Part shown: positions 1 through 8,913 of the stretch, one piece after another | Numbering within the stretch: the first letter of the stretch is position 1 | Layout of the letters: every line of letters begins with the position of its first letter | Assembly: GCA_031550085.1 (NCBI GenBank) | Contig: JAVBOY010000014.1 | Coordinates: 29,593 to 93,592 of the forward strand | DNA from: UBA4417 sp031550085 | GTDB lineage: Bacteria; Bacteroidota; Bacteroidia; Bacteroidales; UBA4417 | Length of the DNA: 64,000 nt | Reading direction: 5' to 3' | The notes under the pieces: generated by a model | Database searches by the model: none | What the model saw: the letters and a program-made list of their open reading frames with translations, nothing else | What the model was told of the DNA's origin: nothing | Translations under genes and position numbers: made by a program

Positions 1-504
1 ACGGGCAATGTGCTGAATCGGTTCTTCTATTTCCGGTCTATCAAAATCGAAATCGGCTTTATGGAGCACCAATACCGGTTTGATATTCTCCTCCAGTATT
101 TGAACCATAAAGCGTTCTGCCCTGCGGACGTTGAAATTATCGTCCAGACTTTGCACAATAAACGCTTTGTCGACATACGAAGCAATGGTTTGTTTGTCGG
201 CGACCGTTCCGCTTTTCTTGCGGTATAATGTCCGCTCACGGGGTAGCCGGTCGACAATAATCCCTTTGCCTTCTTCAAATGGTTGGAAAATCACCCAATC
301 GCCCGTACAGGGCAATTCAAAGTCCGGTTTCCCGTACATCATGCTTCCCGTCAGCTCGCATTGAAACAGTCCGTTTTCGGAAATAACTTCGTAACAGGTA
401 CGATGTACGATAGCTACCCGTCCATGAGGCAACGCTTTATGTGCCGATTCTTGTTTTCGCCGGTTCAATTTGTCGTTCCAACCGTAAGTAGTTAAATGAA
501 TCAT
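1..504 (-). CDS. rsgA: Ribosome small-subunit-dependent GTPase A, N-terminal part (runs off the window)
   Basis: Reading leftwards from the ATG at 504, 168 codons stay open to the window edge, so only the N-terminal half is present. It begins MIHLTTYGWND, continues with an OB-fold-like stretch containing a CTGDWV motif (the GDWV signature of the YjeQ/RsgA OB domain), and then the G4-type segment VLHKADF with H in place of the usual N of NKxD. Meeting G4 before G1 is the circularly permuted order of RsgA GTPases, which act in late 30S subunit maturation. The start overlaps the stop of the upstream methyltransferase gene by 4 bp (ATGA), suggesting translational coupling. The G1/G3 motifs and the zinc domain lie outside the window, so the family call is good but not complete. 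Confidence 0.8.
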   Translation of the reverse strand, partial: MIHLTTYGWNDKLNRRKQESAHKALPHGRVAIVHRTCYEVISENGLFQCELTGSMMYGKPDFELPCTGDWVIFQPFEEGKGIIVDRLPRERTLYRKKSGTVADKQTIASYVDKAFIVQSLDDNFNVRRAERFMVQILEENIKPVLVLHKADFDFDRPEIEEPIQHIAR

Positions 505-1283
505 TGCGCTATCTTTTTTGCGAGGTAAAACACATAGCCGTAAAATTCCTGATACTTGCGGTATATTTCTTCGTCATGGCGTTGAAAGGCTACGAATTCT
601 CCGGCAATTTTATTTCCTGCATATTTATCCAGAAACAGCTCCTGCGCTCTCCTCAATGGAACAAAATAATGATCTGTCCAGCAGGTTGCAGGCAGGATAA
701 AGGTAGCCACAGGCATATACCCTGCTTTCTGTATCCGGGCTACTTTGTTGGGAATCGTATCCATTTCCGGAAAATGCGCCCTGCAGTAATTCTCAATTTC
801 CGCCGGACGTTTCTCAGTAAACCACGAGCTTTCCGTAACAGCAATGTATCCTCCTGTTTTCAGGAATTTCCGCCACTCGTTCAGTCCCCGTTCAAAACCG
901 ATATTATAAATGGCTCCTTCACACCAAATCAGGTCTAACTCCTCCTTTTGAAAAGGAAGGTCATCCATCGAGCGGACAATCCCTTTCACCCGATCCTGAA
1001 GATTCAGTTTCGCAGCATTCGCATTGAAGCGGTCAATAAATGCCGGAAAAAGGTCGAAGCCGGTGATATGACCGGGTGCATGCTGCGCCAATACCATCGT
1101 CTGGCCGCCCGTTCCGCAACCGATGTCGGCGATACGGGATTGTTCGGTAAGATAATCTATAAAACTCAATGCTTTCAGGGTTACTTCGGGACTACCGGGT
1201 CCCTGCCGTTCTGTATTTAAAAAGAAATCACAGATAAAATTAAAATCGAATTCGTAGATGGTTGTTATATTGTTATTATTCAT
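501..1283 (-). CDS. Class I SAM-dependent methyltransferase
   Basis: A 260-residue protein with the class I methyltransferase motif I (IADIGCGTGGQT) about residue 53, an acidic motif II (GFDLFPAF) and a later DLIWCEGAIYN segment of the motif IV region. Its N-terminus has the pattern FDFNFICDFF then RQGPGSPE, which I associate with a small Bacteroidetes methyltransferase family. The substrate cannot be told from sequence. I place the start at the ATG at 1283 (MNNNN); an in-frame start 24 bp upstream (MYAKDIKV) is possible but less like the family. It is the upstream partner of rsgA, with overlapping stop and start codons, so the two are probably one operon. Confidence 0.8.
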   Translation of the reverse strand: MNNNNITTIYEFDFNFICDFFLNTERQGPGSPEVTLKALSFIDYLTEQSRIADIGCGTGGQTMVLAQHAPGHITGFDLFPAFIDRFNANAAKLNLQDRVKGIVRSMDDLPFQKEELDLIWCEGAIYNIGFERGLNEWRKFLKTGGYIAVTESSWFTEKRPAEIENYCRAHFPEMDTIPNKVARIQKAGYMPVATFILPATCWTDHYFVPLRRAQELFLDKYAGNKIAGEFVAFQRHDEEIYRKYQEFYGYVFYLAKKIAQ

Positions 1284-1825
1284 TACTTTAATGTCTTTTG
1301 CATACACGGGAGCTGTTCAAAAGTTAAAAAACTTCACCACAAAGGCACAAAGAATCCTACATGAAGGGTACAATTACATGAAAATAAAATTGTTAACTTC
1401 GTATCTTCGTGGTAAAAGACTCTTTTCCAATAGCATCGCCATTGTACGCGGATTAAAAACCAGGATTATAATATAGAAACTACTCTCGAATAGGATTACC
1501 CGAGAATAAACGAAAGGACAATCTGTACAAGGAATACAGACTGTTTACAGCACCAGATCCGATTTAAAGGAAGGAATAAACATGCGGCAAAGATACACAA
1601 AACTCCGTTGGGTGAAAAACCGTATTCGATGCTCTTTGCAAAAGAGTTCTTCGAAACGATGGAAACCCAAGCAGGCAAACGGATTTCGCTCGTTTCCAGG
1701 TTGCTACCCATTACTTTTTTCTTTCCGATACATAGCTGTTATGCAACGGATAAAAATCAAATTTTTACGGAGCGCCCGCTTCTTATTCAAAACGCCTTGG
1801 GGAAAGCCGTCCAGCCAAACAGCGA
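1284..1825. other. Intergenic region, no supported gene
   Basis: I see no gene with plausible codon structure here. Short open frames exist on both strands but none has a recognisable product. Around 1329-1350 there is a CACAAAGGCACAAAG string and around 1400-1413 a TTCGTATCTTCGTGG string, which look like fragments of short-period repetitive text also seen at 50275-50300. Confidence 0.5.
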
Positions 1826-3163
1826 TTAATACAAATTCCCGATGTTGATGTATGCTCCGCCTTTCCCGTCTTGTTTTTTCAGGGCAAAGCCATAATCCAC
1901 TGCCAGAATAAAGTTGTGGTTCAACGCAATACGCAGACCCAATCCGGCCGAGGGATGCAGTTTGTCGTTTTTATAGGAAAAGTCAAAATAGCGGGCTTGG
2001 TCTTCCGACGAAATCAGCGACCGGTCGATTTTAACGTCTTGCACGACCATACCGGCATCGGCAAAGGCATGCAAGCTAAAATCGAGGTTTTGCTTTTTTA
2101 CCAAAGTATGCAAAAACTTCCAGCGCAGCTCCACATTTCCGTAAGCCACTCCTTCCCCTTCGGCGCGATTGCGCATAATTCCGCGCAAATTCCGGGCGCC
2201 GCCCAAACCGTCGGTTTTGGTAAAGGGCGAATAGGAAGCTTTCATCAGCGGATACATAAAAAACGGCATATCGCCGCCAAGCAGCCCTTGGTAACCCAAG
2301 CGGTAAGCCACCGACAGCTTGTCCTTGACCAACGTAAAATATTGCCGGTGGGTAAATACCAAGCGGGTGTATGAAAACTCAGAATTAAACAGGAAGCTGG
2401 GAACCACTTCCACAAAAGCCTCCGTCCATAAGCCGCGGGTGGCGCTGGCTTCGTTGTCGCGGGTATCGTAAACCAACCCTGCTTTGAGGTAGTTGGCGCT
2501 GCCGCCGTCCTTTTCCTGATCGGAAATCAGGCCCCAATCCACATATTTATCAAAAAGCGTTGCCGTATCGGGCAATTGGTCTCCGGCGTTTTTGCCTTTG
2601 TTCAGCTTAGCAATGTCCACGGTAGCTACTTTTACATTCATAAACCCGAAGCCAGCCAGCCAATGCAGGTTCTCAACGGGCAAGTTCCCTTGGAAATCGG
2701 CCGTAAAACGGAATAGTTTCCGTTCGTGAGCATAAAATACACGGGTTAAATACTCGGCAGATTCGTCATCGACAAAGTTTTTGTTGTAAAAGCTTTGATA
2801 GCCGTTGAAACCGAAAAAGTCGAGTTTCCTCTCGGTGAGGTAGCTCAAATCGGCCGAAACCCGGATGCCGTAAGGCAGCAGATGCTTGGCATCGTAAAAG
2901 ATCTGATTGACGCCCGAACCTTTGGTGTAACGCGAAATTTCCACTTTTGCCATTTGCCTGTAATCAGGATAGAGCGTGCCGTCGCCGTAATCGAACACAT
3001 TCACCAATCCCCCGTATTGCAGGCCCATATCGGCATCGTACGAAATGGTCGGCAGCGCGCCGAAAGAAAAGCCTTTCTTTTGCTGGATTTTCTTTTTTTC
3101 TTCCTGCGAAAAGGAATTTAAAACAAGGAAAATGCAAAGGGTAATCAGGGAAAAAGATTTCAT
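1826..3163 (-). CDS. BamA/TamA-family (Omp85-like) outer membrane barrel protein
   Basis: This 445-residue protein has an N-terminal signal peptide (cleavage likely after the FSQ near residue 19) and then a body of alternating amphipathic strands typical of the bacterial surface-antigen barrel. Near residue 323 it has a GGARNLRGIMRN segment followed by a GNVELRW strand, matching the (V/I)RG(F/Y)-type loop 6 region of Omp85 proteins. POTRA domains are absent, so it resembles the short POTRA-less Bacteroidetes members and not BamA itself. The last residue is Tyr after an NIGNLY end. Its role is unknown; lipid or protein insertion would be a guess. It is followed upstream by a long repeat block. 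Confidence 0.75.
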   Translation of the reverse strand: MKSFSLITLCIFLVLNSFSQEEKKKIQQKKGFSFGALPTISYDADMGLQYGGLVNVFDYGDGTLYPDYRQMAKVEISRYTKGSGVNQIFYDAKHLLPYGIRVSADLSYLTERKLDFFGFNGYQSFYNKNFVDDESAEYLTRVFYAHERKLFRFTADFQGNLPVENLHWLAGFGFMNVKVATVDIAKLNKGKNAGDQLPDTATLFDKYVDWGLISDQEKDGGSANYLKAGLVYDTRDNEASATRGLWTEAFVEVVPSFLFNSEFSYTRLVFTHRQYFTLVKDKLSVAYRLGYQGLLGGDMPFFMYPLMKASYSPFTKTDGLGGARNLRGIMRNRAEGEGVAYGNVELRWKFLHTLVKKQNLDFSLHAFADAGMVVQDVKIDRSLISSEDQARYFDFSYKNDKLHPSAGLGLRIALNHNFILAVDYGFALKKQDGKGGAYINIGNLY

Positions 3164-3742
3164 ATTTTTAGCGTGAAGGGTGAACAGTGAAGTGTGAGTT
3201 GTCGAGCTGTTGAATTGTTGAACTGTTTATTTGTGAACGGTGAAGCGTGAACGGGTTAAGGGTACAAGGTAAAAGGTGAAGGGTAAAGGGTAAAACCGGG
3301 GAAATTGGGGAAGTAGTAGAAATAGGAGGTCTTGCTCTTGATTTTAATTCACCATGATAATTAAATCTAATAATATATTATTTTAATCTCATAGGGTAAA
3401 GTGTGAGATATTGGTTTAATCGTTTAACTGTTGAAGTGTTTAATTGTTGAATCGTTGAATTGTTTATTATTTGCTAACATTCATGAGGCCGCTTCGCTAA
3501 ATTCTTCATTCGTAATTCGTAACTTTTAATTCGTAATTCTTTCTGCCTTCTGCCTTTTCTTTCTGCAAAAAGAATTACGCTGAGTTTCACTGAGGCTTCA
3601 CGGAGTTACGCTGAGATTTATGTAAACTCATAATCCTTTGCGTTTTGTGACAAAGAAATCAAGACAGGGTAAACCCGTTACTCGTAAACCAAAAAACTCA
3701 TTCATAATTTTTAATTCTTCATTTTTAATTTTTCACTTTTGC
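3164..3742 (+). repeat. Composite intergenic repeat block, copy 1
   Basis: This gene-free stretch is made of short-period degenerate repeats in series. GTGAACAGTGAAG-type words lie at 3173-3195 and 3233-3300. TTGTTGAACTGTTTATTTG lies about 3211-3235. The core, TAAATCTAATAATATATTAT running on into TTTTAATCTCATAGGG, lies at 3361-3396. TTGTTGAATCGTTGAATTG lies about 3440-3468, ATTCGTAATTCGTAACTTT about 3506-3530, CTTCTGCC words at 3540-3570, and CACTGAG/CACGGAG words at 3573-3618. The same modules recur, in largely the same order, at 5650-6230 and 12530-13008, and inverted at 36470-36700 and 46820-47125. Confidence 0.85.
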
Positions 3743-4789
3743 CTATTTGTACATCGAATCATAATAGTTCTTGTAATTGCCGGAGGTCACATTGTCGAGC
3801 CAATTCTGGTTTTGGAGGTACCAATCGACGGTTTTTTCGAATCCTTCGTCAAACTTTACTTCGGGTTGCCAACCCAACTGGTCGCGCAATTTGGTGGCAT
3901 CGATGGCATACCGGAAATCATGTCCGGCCCGGTCTTTTACGTAGGTAATCAACTGTTCGCTTTCGCCTGCAGCACGGCCCAATCGCTGGTCCATAATGCG
4001 GCAAAGAGTCTTGACGATATCGATATTCCGGCGTTCGTTGTTGCCGCCGATGTTGTACGTTTCACCGGTCTTCCCTTTGTGGAAAATCAAATCGATGGCT
4101 TTCACATGGTCTTCCACATACAGCCAGTCGCGGATGTTCTCACCCTTCCCGTAAACCGGAAGCGTCTTTTTATGCCGGATGTTGTTGATCACCAGCGGAA
4201 TCAATTTTTCGGGGAATTGGTTGGGGCCGTAATTGTTCGAACAGTTCGAAATCACCGCCGGCAATTGAAAGGTGTGGTGGTAAGCACGTACCAGATGATC
4301 GCTGCTGGCTTTGGATGCGGAATAAGGCGAACGGGGATCGTAGGGCGTGGTTTCGGTAAAACATCCGTCGGCGCCCAGCGAGCCGTACACCTCATCGGTG
4401 CTGACATGATAAAAGCGTTTGCCTTCGGCGGTTTCCTTCCAAATCTGACGCGCCGCATTGAGCAAATTCACCGTCCCCACGATATTGGTAAAAATAAATT
4501 CGGTAGGATTGGTAATGGACCGGTCGACATGGCTTTCAGCCGCCAAATGGATCACGCCGTCGAAGCGGTATTTTTCGAAAAGCGCCAAAACTTGTTTCTC
4601 ATCCGTAATATCGGCTTTCAGAAAGGTATAGTTCGGCTTTTGCTCCACATCGGCCAGATTGGCGAGGTTGCCGGCATACGTAAGTTTATCCAGATTGAAA
4701 ATGTGATAGTCCGGATACATTGTCACAAAATGCCGCACCAAATGCGAGCCGATAAATCCGGCCCCGCCGGTAATCAGGATGTTTTTCAT
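3743..4789 (-). CDS. rfbB: dTDP-glucose 4,6-dehydratase
   Basis: A 348-residue extended short-chain dehydrogenase that converts dTDP-glucose to dTDP-4-keto-6-deoxyglucose, the committed step to dTDP-rhamnose and related sugars. The Rossmann glycine motif TGGAGFIG spans residues 7-14, the dehydratase signature STDEVYG is at 130-136 (the D and E of the catalytic T-D-E triad at 132-133), and the catalytic YSASK is at 156-160. Length matches RmlB enzymes. No rfbA, rfbC or rfbD is in the window, so the rest of the pathway must be elsewhere. A TAATTTTG -7 element lies just 10 bp upstream of the ATG. Confidence 0.95.
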   Translation of the reverse strand: MKNILITGGAGFIGSHLVRHFVTMYPDYHIFNLDKLTYAGNLANLADVEQKPNYTFLKADITDEKQVLALFEKYRFDGVIHLAAESHVDRSITNPTEFIFTNIVGTVNLLNAARQIWKETAEGKRFYHVSTDEVYGSLGADGCFTETTPYDPRSPYSASKASSDHLVRAYHHTFQLPAVISNCSNNYGPNQFPEKLIPLVINNIRHKKTLPVYGKGENIRDWLYVEDHVKAIDLIFHKGKTGETYNIGGNNERRNIDIVKTLCRIMDQRLGRAAGESEQLITYVKDRAGHDFRYAIDATKLRDQLGWQPEVKFDEGFEKTVDWYLQNQNWLDNVTSGNYKNYYDSMYK

Positions 4790-4799
4790 GGTGAGTCTA

Positions 4800-4807
4800 C
4801 AAAATTA
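4800..4807 (-). promoter_or_regulatory. Candidate -7 promoter element of rfbB
   Basis: On the minus strand this reads TAATTTTG, a match to the Bacteroidetes -7 consensus TAnnTTTG. It is 10 bp from the rfbB ATG, which would make the 5' leader very short or absent. No good TTTG -33 box is seen at 19-21 bp. Confidence 0.4.
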
Positions 4808-4873
4808 CGTGGTAAAAATACGTGTTTTTTTAGAATGTTTATTGAAAGCTTGTTCTCAAAAAAACGGGAGCTT

Positions 4874-5635
4874 TTACTTGTATTCCTTCGGTTCGTAGAA
4901 ATACCAGTTTTCGCCTTTCTCGCCGTGTTCCGTATTGGTCGCTTCTATCCGGAAAATGAAGTAGGGCTTGTCGGTTTGCTTTTTCGGAACATCTACTTGA
5001 ATCAGGTATCCCATTATGGTCACATTCCCTTCACCCTCGAACTCTTCCAGCGGCTGCACCGAATTTACCTTCAACGGTTCTTCGTCCGCAAAAACCTTTA
5101 CTTCAAAGTGCTCCGGCTTTACGGATATATCGGCCATTTTTTCGGCTTTTGATTTATTCAAAACGATTTCCTTTGAATAAGACAGGATCTTGCTCACACT
5201 CATCGGACGCACATAAATCATCAGGCCGGGATAACCTCCTTCGATCCGGAAAACGTTTGTGCCGTACAATTCCAGGCGATGGTAGCGCGGGTTTATCGTC
5301 AGGTCGCGGTCGGCAATCACATTCCATGCCCAAAATTCCAACCGTTTGTCTTCGTCGGGTACGGCATCTTCCCGCGGGTATTCTTTCGGACGGATGGCAT
5401 ACAAAGCCATGTAGTTGCCTTTCTCGACATGCTCCAACCGATAATATCCGTTTTTATCCGTGTAAGTGGTATAAGCCGGCGAAAAGTCGGAATGTTTCAA
5501 TTCGATGATGCAACTGTCTATCGGATGCCCTTCAAAATCGGTAGCGCGCCCCGAAAGGGTGATGGTGTTTTTTGCCGTTTGGGAAAAACAGACAGTTCCC
5601 AACAAGCATAAAACGAAAAGTAGCAGCGATTTCAT
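4874..5635 (-). CDS. Exported protein with carboxypeptidase-like regulatory domain
   Basis: A 253-residue protein with a clear signal peptide (MKSLLLFVLCLLGTVCFSQ). Residues about 25-110 form a carboxypeptidase D regulatory-like domain: a strand-rich segment with TLSGRATDFEGHPID and a DKNGYYRLEHVEKG turn, a fold common in Bacteroidetes envelope proteins. The C-terminal 140 residues are not recognised. I chose the ATG at 5635; the only earlier in-frame start is a TTG at 5647. It is separated from rfbB by 84 bp on the same strand and could share a transcript. Its function is unknown; extracellular or periplasmic binding is an inference from the fold. Confidence 0.65.
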   Translation of the reverse strand: MKSLLLFVLCLLGTVCFSQTAKNTITLSGRATDFEGHPIDSCIIELKHSDFSPAYTTYTDKNGYYRLEHVEKGNYMALYAIRPKEYPREDAVPDEDKRLEFWAWNVIADRDLTINPRYHRLELYGTNVFRIEGGYPGLMIYVRPMSVSKILSYSKEIVLNKSKAEKMADISVKPEHFEVKVFADEEPLKVNSVQPLEEFEGEGNVTIMGYLIQVDVPKKQTDKPYFIFRIEATNTEHGEKGENWYFYEPKEYK

Positions 5636-5649
5636 TTTTGTATTCAAAG

Positions 5650-6230
5650 TGGAGTCAGTGGGTCAAGGTACAGGGTGGATAATTTGTTGAACTGTTGAAT
5701 TGTTGAACTGTTTATTTGTGAAACGTGAACAGTGAAGGGTGAATGGTGCAGGGTGAGGTGGTTGTTGAATTGTTGAGTTGAAAAAGGTGAAATGGGGAGG
5801 GGGAAAACGGGGAAGTCAGGAAAAATGAGTTGTGTTTGGTTTGAATAGAATAGGATAATTAAATCTAATAGTATGTTATTTTAATCGCGCAGTATGAAAT
5901 GCCTGTTTAACTGCTTAATTGTTTATTTGTATCATTCCCCTTTCTGCTTTCTGCCTTTTCCTTTCTGCCAAAAATATTACACTGAGAATCGCTGAGGTTT
6001 TCTGTCAACTTGTTTACCCGTCACACGTTACCCGCCACCAAACCTATTTTCAATTTTACTCGGCTTCGCCTCATGAGACCGCTTCGCTAAATTCTTCATT
6101 CGTAATTCGTAACTTTTAATTCGTAATTCTTTCTGCTTTCTCCCTTCTGCATTAAAACTCGTTTACTTGCCATAAAAAAGTCCACTTTCAATTTTATTCG
6201 GCTTCGCCTCATGAGATCGCTTCGCTAAGT
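5650..6230 (+). repeat. Composite intergenic repeat block, copy 2
   Basis: The same modules as at 3164-3742, in the same order: TTGTTGAACTGTTTATTTG about 5692-5718, GTGAACAGTGAAGGGTGAA about 5721-5745, the core AATTAAATCTAATAGTATG through TTTTAATCGCGCAG about 5857-5891, CTTTCTGC words at 5940-5970, CACTGAGAATCGCTGAGG about 5980-5997, CCTCATGAGACCGCTTCGC at 6069-6087, ATTCGTAATTCGTAAC about 6099-6114, more CTTTCTGC words, a second CCTCATGAGATCGCTTCGC about 6207-6225, and a final TTCAATTCTCCATTTTCAA that runs into the 3' end of galE. Confidence 0.85.
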
Positions 6231-7265
6231 TCAATTCTCCATTTTCAATTGTCCATTTAAATAAAGTTCCCAATCCCAGGCGGATTTCATCATTTCATCG
6301 ATGTTCCGCTGGGCTTTCCAATTGAGTTCTTCGTTGGCAAAACGGGTGTCGGCCCATACCTTTTCAATATCACCGGCACGGCGTTCCACAATTTTGTAAT
6401 TCAGTTTCTTCCCGCTTGCCTTTTCGAAAGCTTGGATTACATCCAGCACCGAATAGCCGTTTCCCGTTCCCAGATTGAATACTTCGAACGGTTTTTTGCA
6501 TTGATTCTGCAACATCCGTTCCAGGGCAACCACATGCGCCTGCGCCAAATCGACTACATGGATGTAATCGCGGATGCAGGTTCCGTCGGGAGTCGGATAA
6601 TCGCCGCCGAATACACTCAGGCTTTCCCGTTTTCCGATCGCGGTTTGGGTAATATAGGGCACCAAATTGTTGGGTACGCCCAGCGGCAATTCGCCAATCA
6701 AAGCCGACGGATGGGCGCCGATGGGATTGAAGTAACGCAAGGCAATGCTGCGGACTTCGTTTGTATGGCTTGTAAATTCAAGGATTTCTTCACTTACCTG
6801 TTTGGTATTACCATAAGGCGACCAGGCTTTTTTGAAGGGCGTTTGTTCGGTTACAGGCAATTCGTCCGGCTGGCCGTAAACCGTGCAACTCGACGAAAAC
6901 ACCAGATTCGGGATGCCGTTTGTTTTCATGCCTTCCAAAATATGGAGCAGCGAAATCAGGTTGTTTTTGTAATAATAAACAGGATTTTGGACCGATTCGC
7001 CTACCGCTTTTGCAGCAGCAAAGTGAATAACTCCGGCCAAATCCGGATGTTTTTTGAAAAAGGCGGCGGTCGCTCCGGCTTCGCAAAGGTCGAACGGCTC
7101 AAATTGCGGACGGACGCCGGTTATTTTTTCAATCTGGTCCAACACTTCGATTCTCGAATTGGACAAATTGTCGATCACAATAACCTGATATCCTTTTTGT
7201 TGTAGTTCCACCACCGTATGGGAACCGATATAACCGGCACCGCCGGTAACCAATATTTTCTTCAT
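6231..7265 (-). CDS. galE: UDP-glucose 4-epimerase
   Basis: A 344-residue extended SDR enzyme interconverting UDP-glucose and UDP-galactose in the Leloir pathway and in glycan precursor supply. The NAD-binding motif TGGAGYIG is at residues 7-14, the SSSCTVYG segment is at 124-131, and the catalytic Tyr/Lys pair is YGNTK at 151-155. The body ends near SAWDWELYL, and the final residues NGQLKMEN are encoded by the repeat sequence that also fills the downstream gap, so the C-terminus appears to have been extended by repeat DNA. The stop lies 9 bp after the acetyltransferase stop region on the same strand, consistent with an operon 7847-6231. Confidence 0.95.
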   Translation of the reverse strand: MKKILVTGGAGYIGSHTVVELQQKGYQVIVIDNLSNSRIEVLDQIEKITGVRPQFEPFDLCEAGATAAFFKKHPDLAGVIHFAAAKAVGESVQNPVYYYKNNLISLLHILEGMKTNGIPNLVFSSSCTVYGQPDELPVTEQTPFKKAWSPYGNTKQVSEEILEFTSHTNEVRSIALRYFNPIGAHPSALIGELPLGVPNNLVPYITQTAIGKRESLSVFGGDYPTPDGTCIRDYIHVVDLAQAHVVALERMLQNQCKKPFEVFNLGTGNGYSVLDVIQAFEKASGKKLNYKIVERRAGDIEKVWADTRFANEELNWKAQRNIDEMMKSAWDWELYLNGQLKMEN

Positions 7266-7274
7266 AACTAAATA

Positions 7275-7847
7275 CTAACTTTTTTTCGAAACGCCCCCAT
7301 TCTCTAAACGGTATTCTTCCTTGCTTTCGGGACAAACGGCTTTGCCATCGGCATCGAACTTCAGTTTGTGCCCGTATTCGCTCATCCAGCCGGTTTGGCG
7401 GGCGGGGTTTCCCATGACCAACGCATAAGCCGGAACATCTTTGGTCACCACAGCCCCGGCGCCGATAAAGGCAAATTCGCCGATTTCGTGCCCGCAAACC
7501 ACGGTTGCATTCGCCCCAATGGTGGCTCCTCTGCGAACCCGGGTTTTTAAAAATTCGGACCGGCGGCTTACGGCGCTCCGGGGATTCACCACATTGGTAA
7601 ATACCATGGAAGGGCCCAGAAAAACATCATCTTCGCAAATAACGCCGGTATAAATGGAGACATTGTTTTGCACTTTTACATTTTTTCCCAAAACCACCTC
7701 GGGCGAGATAACGACGTTTTGCCCGATGTTGCAATTTTCACCGATCACACAGCCGGACATCAGATGCGAGAAATGCCAGATTTTGGTTCCTTTGCCGATT
7801 TGGCAGCCTTCATCGATGACCGCTGTGGGATGCGCAAAATATTCCAT
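7275..7847 (-). CDS. WbpD/WlbB-type hexapeptide-repeat N-acetyltransferase
   Basis: A 190-residue left-handed beta-helix acyltransferase. Hexapeptide repeats of the [LIV]GxxxxI type run from about residue 8 to 145 (for example GKGTKIWHF, GENCNIGQN, GANATVVCG). The opening HPTAVIDEGCQIGKGTKIW and the SRRSEFLKTRVRRGATIGAN segment resemble UDP-2-acetamido-3-amino-2,3-dideoxyglucuronate N-acetyltransferases, which act in synthesis of diacetamido uronic acids for O-antigen. A PLP aminotransferase of the matching WbpE type lies at 9132-10262, which supports that role. The galE start codon is 9 bp beyond its stop, so the two are probably co-transcribed. Confidence 0.8.
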   Translation of the reverse strand: MEYFAHPTAVIDEGCQIGKGTKIWHFSHLMSGCVIGENCNIGQNVVISPEVVLGKNVKVQNNVSIYTGVICEDDVFLGPSMVFTNVVNPRSAVSRRSEFLKTRVRRGATIGANATVVCGHEIGEFAFIGAGAVVTKDVPAYALVMGNPARQTGWMSEYGHKLKFDADGKAVCPESKEEYRLENGGVSKKS

Positions 7848-7870
7848 ATGTTCTTACTAAAATAAGATTC

Positions 7871-7878
7871 CAAAAGTA
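7871..7878 (-). promoter_or_regulatory. Candidate -7 element of the acetyltransferase-galE operon
   Basis: The minus strand reads TACTTTTG, a TAnnTTTG match 23 bp upstream of the acetyltransferase ATG. No convincing -33 box is visible. Confidence 0.4.
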
Positions 7879-8196
7879 AAGAAACTTTGTATGTGAAGCG
7901 GTTGTTGCGCTCCCAAACACAAAGTTTTTTATAATTTCCTTACTTTTAATACTGATATACACAAGGTCTCAAAAATAATTTGGGATAAACATACATCAAA
8001 AATGCTATTAACAGTTAAACACTTGTTTGCTATTCGTTTTTTGTACTTAAAAAAAAGTATTTTTGCGTTGAGTAATTTGTAAATATTTATCTGTATTAAT
8101 GAATACGCCGTTGGTCGAGATTCCTTTTCCACTTTTGTTTAGCATTACTTTGGAGTTGTCAACCTTCAAACAAGAAACATCCTAAAGACCAAGATA
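7879..8196. other. AT-rich intergenic region
   Basis: No gene is supported. The DNA is visibly more AT-rich than flanking genes. On the plus strand TATTTTTG at 8058-8065 matches the Bacteroidetes -7 consensus and could drive the gene at 8197 with a leader of about 130 nt; a TTTG lies 14 bp upstream of it, which is closer than the usual 19-21 bp. Confidence 0.4.
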
Positions 8197-8913
8197 ATGA
8201 AAAAACTTCTTTTAACTTCAACCCTATTGCTATCCATCTATCTATACGGACAGAAAACGATTGTTGTAAACAACATGATTTTTGAGGATTCTGCGGAAGA
8301 AACAAATCGGTATGGGTTTAATATTTTTATACAGGCAGATTTGGTTTACCATAATTTCGATGCCTTTAAACCTATTTTGGAAGCTTACAACACCGACTTA
8401 ATGAACTCGCCGGGTTTATTCTGTTTCGGATTTGGATTGACACACAAAAAATGGTCACCAGAATTGGATTTTGGATTCTCTAAAAACAGTGGTGGAAATG
8501 ATTCGCTAAACATTCGGTTTAATACAACCCGGTACGGATTGGGATTGGGGTATAATTTGATAAATAGCAAACGGTTTTTGATCAGTCCTAAAACTTCGAT
8601 TTATTGGACCCGATACCGCCTTATTAACAGTAACAAAGAAGAGGTACCTTTAGAACAATATGTGTTTAACCGTGATTTGGATATTCGATTTAATCAATTA
8701 TCCGGTTTTGTCGGCCTAGATATTGCATATAAATTCCACGATCTTTTTCCCTGGATTCCGTCAACTTATTGGACAATTGGCTTTTATGGTGGGTATATTT
8801 TTAACATCAATGAAAAACCATGGGTCTTTTCGCCCGATAAAAAGATACTTAACGATACGAAAACAGGCTTGAAGAATTTTGCTTGGGGCTTTCGTGTATC
8901 ATTTTGTAATTGA
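8197..8913 (+). CDS. Exported outer membrane beta-barrel protein of unknown function
   Basis: A 238-residue protein that I do not recognise. It begins with a signal peptide (MKKLLLTSTLLLSIYLYGQ) and then shows repeated short aromatic/glycine strands (LFCFGFGLTHKKWSPELDFGF, TTRYGLGLGYNL, WTIGFYGGYIF), ending in an aromatic strand FAWGFRVSF followed by CN. This is the pattern of a small 8- to 10-stranded barrel. It is the only plus-strand gene between the acetyltransferase and the aminotransferase, and its DNA is AT-rich compared with both, which suggests a separate origin. The ATG is preceded by AAAGACCAAGATA with no clear Shine-Dalgarno site. Confidence 0.6.
   Translation: MKKLLLTSTLLLSIYLYGQKTIVVNNMIFEDSAEETNRYGFNIFIQADLVYHNFDAFKPILEAYNTDLMNSPGLFCFGFGLTHKKWSPELDFGFSKNSGGNDSLNIRFNTTRYGLGLGYNLINSKRFLISPKTSIYWTRYRLINSNKEEVPLEQYVFNRDLDIRFNQLSGFVGLDIAYKFHDLFPWIPSTYWTIGFYGGYIFNINEKPWVFSPDKKILNDTKTGLKNFAWGFRVSFCN

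Noticed and set aside
1496..1829. Possible small genes on both strands in the gap before the barrel gene
   Set aside because: No start context, no homology that I can recognise, and the two strands' frames overlap.
3638..5152. Long open frame on the plus strand opposite rfbB
   Set aside because: It mirrors the codon structure of rfbB on the other strand and has no recognisable domain; the minus-strand gene is certain.
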